From Paracoccaceae bacterium (lineage in GTDB: Bacteria; Pseudomonadota; Alphaproteobacteria; Rhodobacterales; Rhodobacteraceae): 64,000 bases of DNA. The notes below the pieces were generated by a model that searched no databases, had not been told where the DNA came from, and saw only the letters and a program-made list of their open reading frames with translations. This document shows positions 19,299-27,955 of this stretch, in pieces. Position 1 is the stretch's first letter; every line of letters starts with the position of its first letter. Both the position numbers and the translations under genes were made by a program. The stretch is taken from contig JAHDEX010000011.1 in assembly GCA_020628545.1 (NCBI GenBank), forward strand, positions 1 through 64,000, read 5' to 3'.

Positions 19299-19314
19299 CT
19301 AACCGATTGTTAAG
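19299..19314. promoter_or_regulatory. Candidate CtrA-like site between divergent fliL and fliF
   Basis: CTAACCGATTGTTAAG, i.e. reverse complement TTAA-N7-TTAG, near the CtrA TTAA-N7-TTAA pattern. Confidence 0.4.
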
Positions 19315-21002
19315 TGGTTTCTGAAATCCTTTCACAAAAGCCGGGCAGAAGGCCGGGTGTGAGTCGGAGAACTGATGTGCAAAACTTTGCGGCGACCTGG
19401 GGGAAATTAAGTGTGGGGCGCCAGCTTGTCGTAGTTGTCGCTACATTTGCCGTTTTTCTCGCGGTGTTCTTGATGACGCGCGGCGTTGGTGAACGCAACA
19501 TGACTCTCCTCTATGGCGGCCTTGATGCGCCATCAGCGGCGGAGATTCTGGCGACGCTGGAGCAACAGGGCGTTCCGCATGACGTGCGCGGAAATGCGAT
19601 TTATGTGGAAGAGACCCAGCGCGATGCGCTGCGCTTATCACTTGCCGGACAAGGTCTGCCGGCGACGGGCGGTCAAGGATATGAACTCCTTGATAGTTTA
19701 AGTGGATTCTCGACAACGTCGCAGATGTTTGATGCGGCTTATTGGCGTGCCAAGGAGGGTGAGTTGGCGCGCACGATTGTTGCAAACCCCAAGTTTCGAA
19801 CGGCACGCGTTCATATCTCTGCGGCTGGCACCCAACCGTTCCAAAGAACGCAGCGCCCCACCGCTGCCGTCACGGTTCATGCAAATCTGGGCAGCGTATC
19901 GCCGTCTCAAGTGAAGGCTCTGCAATTTCTGGTGGGATCCGCCGTCAGTGGTCTAGATCCGAACGACGTCGCTGTGATCGACCATAATGGGGGTTTGCTG
20001 TCCACGCCGGATGGCGAAGCGGCGACACCTGGCAACGATGATCGCGCGGATATTCTGCGGGCCCGGGCAGAACGCGTACTTGCCGCACGGGTCGGGCCGG
20101 GAAATGCGGTTGTCGAAGTCACGATGGAGACCGTGACGGACACTGAGACAATTTCAGAGCGCCTTTTTGATCCGGAAAGCCGCGTTGCGATCAGCACCGA
20201 CATACAGGAAAGCGCCGGGAAATCAGAGGATTCGCGTGGAGGCGATGTGACCGTCGCCTCTAACGTGCCCGATGGAGATGCTGGCGCTGGAAACGGGGCA
20301 GCGGCAAACGAAAATTCCGAAACGCGTGCGCTGACAAACTACGAAGTCTCACAGACTCAGCGCGAGGTGTTGCGCGGCCCCGGGGCGATCAGGCGGCTCA
20401 CCGTAGCGGTCTTGATTAATGAGCAGACGGAGGTGGACGCAAATGGTGCGACGGTCACAACACCGCGCACCCCCGAAGAGCTTGCAGATCTTGAGGAACT
20501 GGTGACGGCCGCCGTTGGCTTTGATGCTGAGCGCGGGGATCAGATCACGCTGCGGGCTATGTCATTCGAACCGATTGCTGATGTCGGGACGGAAGCGGTA
20601 ACCGAAGCCGCCAGTGCTTTGCCTCTCGATGCGATGACGCTGATCCAGATTGCGGCTTTGGCTGCGGTGGCCCTCGTGCTGGGTCTGTTTGTATTGCGAC
20701 CAATCCTCAGCGGGCCCCCGGCGAATTTGCCAGCGCTGCCAGCACCCGGTGATGATTTAGCAGCCGCTGACGCGATCAGTTTTGAGGCGCAAGATGATGG
20801 CCCGCAGATCATGTCAGGTTTTCCAGACATGATGGCCATTGACGGCCCCGAGATGGGCATGGGGGACATGGCGCTGGGCGGTGGCGGCGAGGAGAACGAA
20901 TCCGTCAGCCGTTTGCGCCAGATGATCGCGGATCGTGAAGATGAAACCCTGCAAATCCTTGAAAACTGGATGGATGAAACGTCCGAGACGGAGAGCGTAT
21001 AG
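19314..21002 (+). CDS. fliF: Flagellar M-ring protein FliF
   Basis: LLYGGLDAPSAAEILATLEQQGVPHDV...GGQGYELLDSLSGFSTTSQMFDAAYWRAKEGELARTI. Confidence 0.96.
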   Translation: MVSEILSQKPGRRPGVSRRTDVQNFAATWGKLSVGRQLVVVVATFAVFLAVFLMTRGVGERNMTLLYGGLDAPSAAEILATLEQQGVPHDVRGNAIYVEETQRDALRLSLAGQGLPATGGQGYELLDSLSGFSTTSQMFDAAYWRAKEGELARTIVANPKFRTARVHISAAGTQPFQRTQRPTAAVTVHANLGSVSPSQVKALQFLVGSAVSGLDPNDVAVIDHNGGLLSTPDGEAATPGNDDRADILRARAERVLAARVGPGNAVVEVTMETVTDTETISERLFDPESRVAISTDIQESAGKSEDSRGGDVTVASNVPDGDAGAGNGAAANENSETRALTNYEVSQTQREVLRGPGAIRRLTVAVLINEQTEVDANGATVTTPRTPEELADLEELVTAAVGFDAERGDQITLRAMSFEPIADVGTEAVTEAASALPLDAMTLIQIAALAAVALVLGLFVLRPILSGPPANLPALPAPGDDLAAADAISFEAQDDGPQIMSGFPDMMAIDGPEMGMGDMALGGGGEENESVSRLRQMIADREDETLQILENWMDETSETESV

Positions 21003-21580
21003 TGTCATCAATCCTTGAACTCGAATCCTTCGACCTAGGCGCAAACGCGCTGCCGCCGTCTACTCAGAATCAGCCGGATAAGGGCTATGAGGCAGGCTAT
21101 GTCGCAGGCGTTGCAGCAGCGGAGGCCAGTCTGATCGCGGCACAAACCAAGGCGCTTGAGGACATCCTCCAGTCCATCCAGTTGCAACAGCAAACGCTTG
21201 AAGCAGCTCAAGCAGAGGTCGTTCGCGGCGTGACGCCACTTTTGCACGTGATGATCGAGACCCTTCTGCCGGAGGCTTTGGTACCTGCCTTGCACGCGCG
21301 ATTGCGGGATCTCGTTGAGGACGCTTTGAATCAGGATGTGGGTGCAGAGCTTCTCCTCAAAGTGGCAGCAGACCAAGTGGACATGGTGACGGCATTACTT
21401 GCTGACACCTGTGCGGAACGTGTGCGGATCATTGCTGAACCAAGCCTTTCGCAAGGTGCTGCGTGGATCGTCTCTCCGAAAGGTGAAACTTCGCTCGACC
21501 TGCACGGCGCACGCGATGCCATCGCTGAGACAGTCGCCGCCACGATTTCGCTGCAGAACCAGACCTCGGAGGTATCCTAG
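21002..21580 (+). CDS. FliH-like stator/export regulator
   Basis: YEAGYVAGVAAAEASLIAAQ... between fliF and fliN; GTG start overlapping the fliF end. Confidence 0.75.
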   Translation: MSSILELESFDLGANALPPSTQNQPDKGYEAGYVAGVAAAEASLIAAQTKALEDILQSIQLQQQTLEAAQAEVVRGVTPLLHVMIETLLPEALVPALHARLRDLVEDALNQDVGAELLLKVAADQVDMVTALLADTCAERVRIIAEPSLSQGAAWIVSPKGETSLDLHGARDAIAETVAATISLQNQTSEVS

Positions 21581-21880
21581 ATGGAAGAGACATTGGCCCA
21601 GGCAACGGGTGGGTCAGGGAAAACTGCGCACCCGCTGCAACGGATACCGATCGAGATCACCGTGTCGGTCGGGACGGCTAAGCCGCTTGTGTCTGACTTG
21701 CTCAAGCTGACTGAAAACGCCGTCTTGCCACTGGACAAACGGGTTGATGAGCCGGTCGAACTCTATGTCGGCGATCGATTGATCGCACGTGGTGAGCTGC
21801 AGGAATGGGAAGGTGGAGAGCCGGGGCAACTTGCCGTGCGCCTGACGGAAGTGGCGGTGCAACAGGATGATCTGGTTTAG
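21581..21880 (+). CDS. fliN: Flagellar switch protein FliN
   Basis: IPIEITVSVGTAKPLVSDLLKLTENAVLPLDKRVDEPVELYVGDRLIARGELQ (SpoA domain). Confidence 0.93.
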   Translation: MEETLAQATGGSGKTAHPLQRIPIEITVSVGTAKPLVSDLLKLTENAVLPLDKRVDEPVELYVGDRLIARGELQEWEGGEPGQLAVRLTEVAVQQDDLV

Positions 21881-22606
21881 GTGCGCCTGACTTTTCCACT
21901 CCTTGCGCTGTTGTTGGTGCTGGCGTCGCCTGCGACAGCGCAGGAATTTTCGTTTTCGTTAGGCGAAGATGGGTCGCTGGCCGGGCGATCCGTTCAGCTT
22001 CTGATCCTGCTGACGGTTCTCAGTCTTGTGCCGGGGATCGCCATCACGGTCACGTGCTTTCCCTTTATCGTCACTGTCTTTGCCATTCTGCGACAGGCAA
22101 TCGGGTTGCAGCAGTCGCCGCCCAATATGCTGATGGTAAGCCTCGCGTTGTTTCTCACTTACTACGTTATGGAACCGGTTTTTGCGGAGGCATGGGCCGC
22201 TGGTGTGGCGCCCGCCCTGGACGGAACTGTCGACCTTGAGACTGGCTTCTTCCTCGCGATGGAGCCTTTGCGGGTTTTCATGACGAGCCGCATCGACGCG
22301 GACACGTTTTTGACCCTTGCCGAACTGCGGCCCGACTTGGAATCGTCGGCGTCGATTGCGGACGCAGGCTTTGGCGTCATCATTCCTTCATTCATGATCA
22401 GCGAATTGGAACGTGCCTTTCAGATTGGCTTTCTCATTTTCCTGCCGTTCCTGGTGATCGATCTGGTGGTTGCCGCCGTGTTGATGTCCATGGGGATGAT
22501 GATGGTCCCGCCTGCGATCGTGTCATTGCCGTTCAAGCTGGCATTTTTTGTGGTCGCGGATGGATGGAGCCTTCTCGCCGCGAGCCTTGTGCGGGGGTAT
22601 GGGTAG
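21881..22606 (+). CDS. fliP: Flagellar export protein FliP
   Basis: SLVPGIAITVTCFPFIVTVFAILRQAIGLQQSPPNMLMVSLALFLTYYVM...IPSFMISELERAFQIGFLIFLPFLVIDLVVAAVLMSMGMMMVPPAIVSLPFKLAFFVVADGW. Confidence 0.97.
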   Translation: MRLTFPLLALLLVLASPATAQEFSFSLGEDGSLAGRSVQLLILLTVLSLVPGIAITVTCFPFIVTVFAILRQAIGLQQSPPNMLMVSLALFLTYYVMEPVFAEAWAAGVAPALDGTVDLETGFFLAMEPLRVFMTSRIDADTFLTLAELRPDLESSASIADAGFGVIIPSFMISELERAFQIGFLIFLPFLVIDLVVAAVLMSMGMMMVPPAIVSLPFKLAFFVVADGWSLLAASLVRGYG

Positions 22607-22644
22607 CACAGAATCTGTGGTGGCCCGTTTGACATGACCCCGTT

Positions 22645-22900
22645 GATTGGGGCCGTTATCTGCAAAGCACCTGCGCGTGAGGATGTAGGCCCCCGGGATT
22701 GGGTGACGGAGGGTCTTCCAACCTTCCTTTGTGGTTGATCTGGTAGTGGCTGCGGTTTGGATGTGGATCAGGGTAATGATGGTTCCGCGCACAATTGTGT
22801 TGTTGCCATTCGAACTGGCATTGGTCGTGGTCGCAAATGGTTGGAGCAATTTCGTCGCGAGTTTTGTGAGGGGGTATGAGTGGCGCAGTACTTGTATCCG
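22645..22900 (+). pseudogene. fliP C-terminal relic, copy 2
   Basis: Starts around GATTGGGGCCGTTATC (equivalent of FliP GFGVII at 22371) and runs to GRVRGYE-equivalent FVRGYE; no fliP N-terminus. Confidence 0.88.
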
Positions 22901-22954
22901 TTTGCTTGGCGTGACCGCCTTTTTTCGGCCCGGCAGCTGAACGGCATCGGCGCG

Positions 22955-23205
22955 TAACCTTGGTGCCATTATCCCGGCGAGGCTTTCTGTTTGTTCCTGC
23001 CGTTTCTGGAGATCAAACTGGTAGTGGCGCCGAATAGATGTCGGTGGGAATGATGATGGTTCCGTCCGCGATGGTGTCGTTGCCGTCCAAGCTCGCTCTT
23101 CCTTGGTTGCAGATGAATGAATCCTTCTCACCGCGCGTCGTGTGAGAGGATACGCGTTTTGCAGGATTTGCCACCGTTTGTTTGGCACGATCCGTCCGCT
23201 CTCCC
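22955..23205 (+). pseudogene. fliP C-terminal relic, copy 3 (internal deletion, frameshift, stop)
   Basis: CTTGGTGCCATTATCC = FliP GVIIP; ~34-bp deletion, then GGCTTTCTGTTTGTTCCTGCCG; LPFLEIKLVVAPN*MSVGMMMVPSAMVSLPSKLAL. Confidence 0.85.
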
Positions 23206-23351
23206 GCAATACCTCGACCGCACTGCGCAACAGGTGTTTGGACGCCCCGATTGCCCTTCTCTAGGTTCATGACAGACATTTTGAACATACGAGGGATCAC
23301 TTCTTGGGCGCCCGGTATTTGAATTGCCCCCTCTCTCTCGTGACCCGAGAA

Positions 23352-24851
23352 TTATTGCGATGAGTGTTCGAGGCCAGCGCGGGTCTTTGCGGAAAACGGG
23401 GCGGCGGGGGGTGCCAGGCGCGCGTTGATGGGGAAACGCAAGAGCTCTGGCCAGAGGCGTCCGACAATCGCGCGCCCTAGCGCGCGGCCCTGTTTCCACT
23501 CTGGTGGAAGGGCCTGCATCATTTTGACGTTGTCGTAGGTCAGGAAGGGCGCATATCGGACCAGCCCGGGCGCTGCGCAATATTGTGCCATCGCCCATGG
23601 CCCCAGCCGAAGTTCCAAGTACGCAAGATCAAGGATCCGATCATTGGGGTGGTCCGCCAATGCATCCCGCCACCACGACAAATAACGCAAAGTCTTTTCG
23701 TGTTGGGGCAGTCCGAGGCGTGCGAGCAGAACCTTCGGTGAGATATGCGAGTTTAACGTGTCATCGTCGTACCAATAGGGCGCTTGGGCGATATCCGCAC
23801 CGATACCGCCGATAAAGGCGTGGCCTGCGTTCAGTTTTGCGACGCTCGCGTGGTGATGCATGTTGCTGTCTGCGCAACTATGGCCAGAGCGGCGCAAATA
23901 AACTTCTTGCGCGGTGCGGTCCGCATTCACATTGGGAAGAATCTCGTGCTTGAGCTGCAGCGTTTCGGCAATGTCACGCGCCACGCGGGTGTCACGATGC
24001 CCCATATTCTCTGGCGCGATGGTCACACACTTAAGGTCCGCGACATTATCGCGAGCGCAAGCCAGGATTGTGCGTGAATCAAGGCCACCTGTTAGTGCGA
24101 GTAAGGGTTTGCGCACGCCGTTTAACAGCGCTTCAATCTGCTGGGAGATTGACGCGATCATACTGTCCACAACGTCATTAGGCGCAAGGGTGGTTGTCTC
24201 AAACCGTGCGGTGTTCCAGCGATGTGCGGTCCATGTATTCAGGTCCAAGTAGTGGTTTGGCAGGAGCCGGTGGACCCCGCTGTGTGCGGTCAGACCAGCG
24301 GTTAGCCAACTGATCGAACCATGACCGAGTGTTGCGAACATGCTGTGATCAAACCGGGCTGCGTAGGCCGCATCGTCAAGTATCGCCATTGCAGTGGCCC
24401 CGGCCGCTTTGGCGTCATGGTCCCAGACGCAGCTAATCTGCGTGGCTGCATCAGGGTAGATGCGATTGAGTCTTGGGGTCTGACAGATCCACAAGAAGCG
24501 CCCGCCAAGTTTGCCAAGTGCGGCGTGAACGCCGCTTTCTGTTGTTAGATCGACGTCGTCTGGAACTGTCCATTTCTGGTCTGGAATTTCACGCCGATCT
24601 AGATCAATCGGGAAGCCGATCAAGGCGCCAAATGTGCCGCCCTTGGCATCGACGACCTCAACAACCGGTAGGTCTGCTGCATGTGAAAGCCAGACGTCGC
24701 CGCATCTGGTTGCACCCGGATGTGGTGTTGACGTAATACGGTATTGCCAAGGTTCCAACGTGATGGACGGATGCGTGGGAAAATTGGAATTGGCTGGCTC
24801 CGGATCCGGCCATAACTGCCCTTGGAGCTTCTCCGACTGTTGCAGGGTCAT
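23352..24851 (-). CDS. Asparagine-synthase-like protein, paralogue 1 (PP-loop retained)
   Basis: LLALTGGLDSRTILACARD (PP-loop), AFIGGIGADIAQAPYW, RIYPDAATQISCVWD; no Cys2 nucleophile; GGGAGG RBS before ATG 24851. Confidence 0.85.
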   Translation of the reverse strand: MTLQQSEKLQGQLWPDPEPANSNFPTHPSITLEPWQYRITSTPHPGATRCGDVWLSHAADLPVVEVVDAKGGTFGALIGFPIDLDRREIPDQKWTVPDDVDLTTESGVHAALGKLGGRFLWICQTPRLNRIYPDAATQISCVWDHDAKAAGATAMAILDDAAYAARFDHSMFATLGHGSISWLTAGLTAHSGVHRLLPNHYLDLNTWTAHRWNTARFETTTLAPNDVVDSMIASISQQIEALLNGVRKPLLALTGGLDSRTILACARDNVADLKCVTIAPENMGHRDTRVARDIAETLQLKHEILPNVNADRTAQEVYLRRSGHSCADSNMHHHASVAKLNAGHAFIGGIGADIAQAPYWYDDDTLNSHISPKVLLARLGLPQHEKTLRYLSWWRDALADHPNDRILDLAYLELRLGPWAMAQYCAAPGLVRYAPFLTYDNVKMMQALPPEWKQGRALGRAIVGRLWPELLRFPINARLAPPAAPFSAKTRAGLEHSSQ

Positions 24852-24905
24852 CCTCTGTCCTCCCTCACGCTGAGGACAGTTTGGATGTGAGCAGTTGCGA
24901 AACAT

Positions 24906-26402
24906 TTAATGAGTTTGTCGAGACAAGTTCCGGTGTGAAACATTTCTTGATGGGCCGAGATTTTGAACGAAGCTTTGAAGCCTTTTGGTCAGGCGCGACC
25001 GCAGCCGAAGTGTCTCATACGGGAACGTGTCAATTGCTGGCCAATGCCGCGTGACCAGCGCCCTGCTTAGCTGCCCATTCCGCCGCAATGCTTTTGGGAG
25101 TGACTGCATCATTTGAACAGTTCTGTATGTGATAAAGGGTGAGATCCGCAGCATGCTTGGATCTGCGCAAAAGCGCGCAGCGTTGCCGGCGCCCATGCCA
25201 AGTTCGAGATAAGCCAGATCGAAGGCATGGCGTGGTTGGATGCCGTCAGGCAGATTGTCGATCCAGTGTGACAGCGCCTTTTCCAAAGCAGTTGAGGATT
25301 TCAGGCCAAGTCGATCGGCCAAAAGGGCAGGCGTAATTGAAAACTCTTGCGGGTCTTGCTCCGTCCAGAGAGGGCAATCTGCGATGTCGTAGCCGTTGCT
25401 GTCGATGAGGCAGTGCCGATCTGCCCAAGACGCGAAAGTGGCTGGATCACTCTGATCGGTCATCGCAGTGCAATGTCCGCTGCGCTTGAGAAACCGCTGA
25501 TGCGTTTCATTGTCTGACCTCATTGCTCCCTGGACGCTGTGCCGGAGATTGAAGGCGGCCACCAATTGTTTGACGCGGGCTGCACGGTGCCGTCCTTTCA
25601 CCGTTACCCATTGAAGATTGCGTACGTGGCCCTTGAGACAGGCCATCAAGCCCGTCGATGCAGGGTCATGGTTTAGCGTGACGACAGGTTGATGTGACCC
25701 CTGCCGCAGCGCGGTCAGCTGCGCATTGACGATGTCGCGGAAGCCATCAAGGCAGACTGCCTGCGACGGATGAGAGATCGTGGGGATCGCGAAGCGATGG
25801 GCCGTAAGGCTACGGAGGTCAAGGTAGTGGTTCGGAAGCAGTCGCGCGACACCGTCATGTGCGGTCAACCCGCCGGGAAACCAGCCACCGTTTGTGATGT
25901 CGAGTTGATCAAAGAGTTTTCTGTCGAACCGGCGTTCGTACTCCGACGGCTGAAGAATTGCGCCTGCTGTCGAGCCAACCTCATCCGTTGAGGCATCCCA
26001 GACACAACTGATCTGCGCCGCGGCGTCGGGGTAGATGCGCATGCCATTACGATGCGGGACGATCCAGATGTAGCGCCCGCCAAGCGCATTTAGAACATTG
26101 GCAATCGCTGCATCATCTCTGGCGTCCCTTTCGGGTGGAGTTGTCCATGTACCCCGCACAAGGGCGGCCGCGTTCAGGTCGATCGGAAAACCGAGCAGGA
26201 TACCGAGATCCTTACCCTGCGGAGATCGCACGATTGTTTGTGGTAACCCTTCACCCAACGAAAGCCAGTAAGACCCAAGAGGTTGCGACCAGGGGTGCGG
26301 CGTTGACGAGAGGCGATATTGCCAGCGGTCCAGGATGATCGGAGGTCGGGCATATGCGGCCGGAGTTGCATCGGTTTTTTGGATTTGCTTGAGGAAAGAC
26401 AA
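24906..26402 (-). CDS. Asparagine-synthase-like protein, paralogue 2 (PP-loop degenerate; probable pseudoenzyme)
   Basis: Paralogous along its length, but the PP-loop position reads VTLNHDPASTGLMACLKGH and the second ATP-site motif reads LIDSNGYDIADC; TTG start after AAGGAGG. Confidence 0.82.
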   Translation of the reverse strand: MSFLKQIQKTDATPAAYARPPIILDRWQYRLSSTPHPWSQPLGSYWLSLGEGLPQTIVRSPQGKDLGILLGFPIDLNAAALVRGTWTTPPERDARDDAAIANVLNALGGRYIWIVPHRNGMRIYPDAAAQISCVWDASTDEVGSTAGAILQPSEYERRFDRKLFDQLDITNGGWFPGGLTAHDGVARLLPNHYLDLRSLTAHRFAIPTISHPSQAVCLDGFRDIVNAQLTALRQGSHQPVVTLNHDPASTGLMACLKGHVRNLQWVTVKGRHRAARVKQLVAAFNLRHSVQGAMRSDNETHQRFLKRSGHCTAMTDQSDPATFASWADRHCLIDSNGYDIADCPLWTEQDPQEFSITPALLADRLGLKSSTALEKALSHWIDNLPDGIQPRHAFDLAYLELGMGAGNAARFCADPSMLRISPFITYRTVQMMQSLPKALRRNGQLSRALVTRHWPAIDTFPYETLRLRSRLTKRLQSFVQNLGPSRNVSHRNLSRQTH

Positions 26403-26458
26403 ATGTCACCTCCTTTTCAGGGTCACCTTCACTGAAGCAAATCATGGTTTCGAAACTG

Positions 26459-27955
26459 TTAACCGAACCGCTGCCGGAGCTTTTTCGCGATCAAGGAGGG
26501 GTTTTCCAGCACGCGTTGGGCCTTGATCCATCGATCCCGCCATGGGCCCAAAGTGTTGTAGGGGTGATCGTTCAGTTCTGGCCACAAACGTTGGACGATT
26601 GCTTCGTTCAGGCGATCGTCCACTTTCCAGTCGTGCTGCAGGTCAAGCAAAAGGCGCACCGCGTCATAGCTGATCATTGGGGAATAGCGTTGCAACGTGG
26701 GGTCCGTACAAAACTGCGCCATTGCCCATGGTCCAAGCCGTAGCTCGACATAGGCAAGGTCCAGAATATCTCGGGCGTCGTCCATCGGTGGAAGGCTATC
26801 AAGCCAATCCGACAGCGCATCTTCGACAGTTGGTGAAGGGCGCAGGCCGAAGCGTTTCATCAGCAGTGCTGGCGTCACTTCAAGCGACGGCAGATCATCT
26901 TTTGTCCAATAGAAAGCGCGTGCGATCTCACCGCCGAGCCCTCCGATAAACACATAATCATCTGCAAGTGGCGCGATGCTCGGATGGAACCGCGTATTGC
27001 TGTCTGCATAGCAGTGTCCGCCACGTCGGATGAAACGCGCCTGTGCAGTCTCGTCCGCTGTCTTTCGTGGAAGAGTCTGGTGAGAGAGATCAAAAGCGTC
27101 CGTTAGTCTGCTTGCAATGATACTATCGACTTGGTGGCGGTCGCCGCCGGTTACCGTGACGAACGTGAGGTCTTGGGCCATATCGCGCAGGCAGGCTAAA
27201 ATCGCGCGGCTGTCGCGTCCCGCGGTGAGGGCCGCAGCGACGGCTTTCTCATCGGTTAACAAGGCTTTGGCCTGAAGACGGACGATGTCGCTGATACCGT
27301 CGATCACCTCATTGGGTTTTGGGTTCGATGGTGTCGTTGCTGCAAAGCGATGTGCGGTCCATGTTGTCAGATCAAGGTAATGATTGGGGAGCAGACGCTG
27401 CACGCCATGATGCGCGGTGAGACCTGCCGGAAACCAACCTTCGCGCCTTATGCCAAGTTCGTCAAAGAGCCGCGCACGAAAGCGTTTCTGATAGTCAGAC
27501 TGTTCTAAGATGGCCCCGGCGGTTGATCCTGCCTCTTTGCCTGCGGCATCCCAGACGCATGTGACCTGTGCTGCTGCATCGGGATAGATACGCGTGCCTG
27601 AAGGGTGCGGCGCTATCCAGACGAAGCGGCCACCAAGAGCGCGCAGTGTCGTGTGAATGGCGTCGTCGGTTCTGACGCCGCATCCGTGCGGAAGATGCCA
27701 AAGGCCGCGTATGAGGCAGGCGGCCCTCAGGTCGATGGGGAAACCAAGCAGCATACCGCAGGGCAGACCGTTGCGATCCACGACCTCTGCAATGGATAAG
27801 CCTTCGCCGACTGAGAGCCAGTACGCGCCGCATCGCCGCCCGCCGGGATGAGGTGCCGCCGTGAGGCGATATTGCCATCGATCAAGCTGGATTTCTGGGC
27901 GCGGGAGACTGGGTGGAACGTGAATCCTTTGCGGCACGTACTGGATGTGGAGCAT
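26459..27955 (-). CDS. Asparagine-synthase-like protein, paralogue 3 (PP-loop retained)
   Basis: AALTAGRDSRAILACLRD, VFIGGLGGEIARAFYW, RIYPDAAAQVTCVWD; start ATG 27955 after GAGGGAGG (ORF-track start at 28171 is too far upstream). Confidence 0.85.
   Translation of the reverse strand: MLHIQYVPQRIHVPPSLPRPEIQLDRWQYRLTAAPHPGGRRCGAYWLSVGEGLSIAEVVDRNGLPCGMLLGFPIDLRAACLIRGLWHLPHGCGVRTDDAIHTTLRALGGRFVWIAPHPSGTRIYPDAAAQVTCVWDAAGKEAGSTAGAILEQSDYQKRFRARLFDELGIRREGWFPAGLTAHHGVQRLLPNHYLDLTTWTAHRFAATTPSNPKPNEVIDGISDIVRLQAKALLTDEKAVAAALTAGRDSRAILACLRDMAQDLTFVTVTGGDRHQVDSIIASRLTDAFDLSHQTLPRKTADETAQARFIRRGGHCYADSNTRFHPSIAPLADDYVFIGGLGGEIARAFYWTKDDLPSLEVTPALLMKRFGLRPSPTVEDALSDWLDSLPPMDDARDILDLAYVELRLGPWAMAQFCTDPTLQRYSPMISYDAVRLLLDLQHDWKVDDRLNEAIVQRLWPELNDHPYNTLGPWRDRWIKAQRVLENPSLIAKKLRQRFG

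Larger units (their letters stand above)
22371..23236 (+). repeat. Three degenerate tandem copies of the fliP 3' end plus downstream sequence (~277-bp period)
   Basis: CCTGCCGTTCCTGGTGATCGATCTGGTGG at 22441; CCAACCTTCCTTTGTGGTTGATCTGGTAG at 22718; CCTGCCGTTTCTGGAGATCAAACTGGTAG at 22996. Offsets 277 and 278 bp. Copy 2 translates as VVDLVVAAVWMWIRVMMVPRTIVLLPFELALVVVANGWSNFVASFVRGYE. Confidence 0.93.

Noticed and set aside
22523-23230. 235-aa minus-strand ORF with internally repetitive sequence
   Set aside because: It is antisense to the fliP tail and its relics; its internal repeats are explained by the ~277-bp DNA tandem repeat, not by a repetitive protein.
23240-23330. Possible fourth, inverted fliP fragment (minus-strand VIPRMFKMSVMNLEKG versus FliP IIPSFMISELERAF)
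   Set aside because: Match is short and weak, easily chance; not supported by a longer nucleotide alignment.
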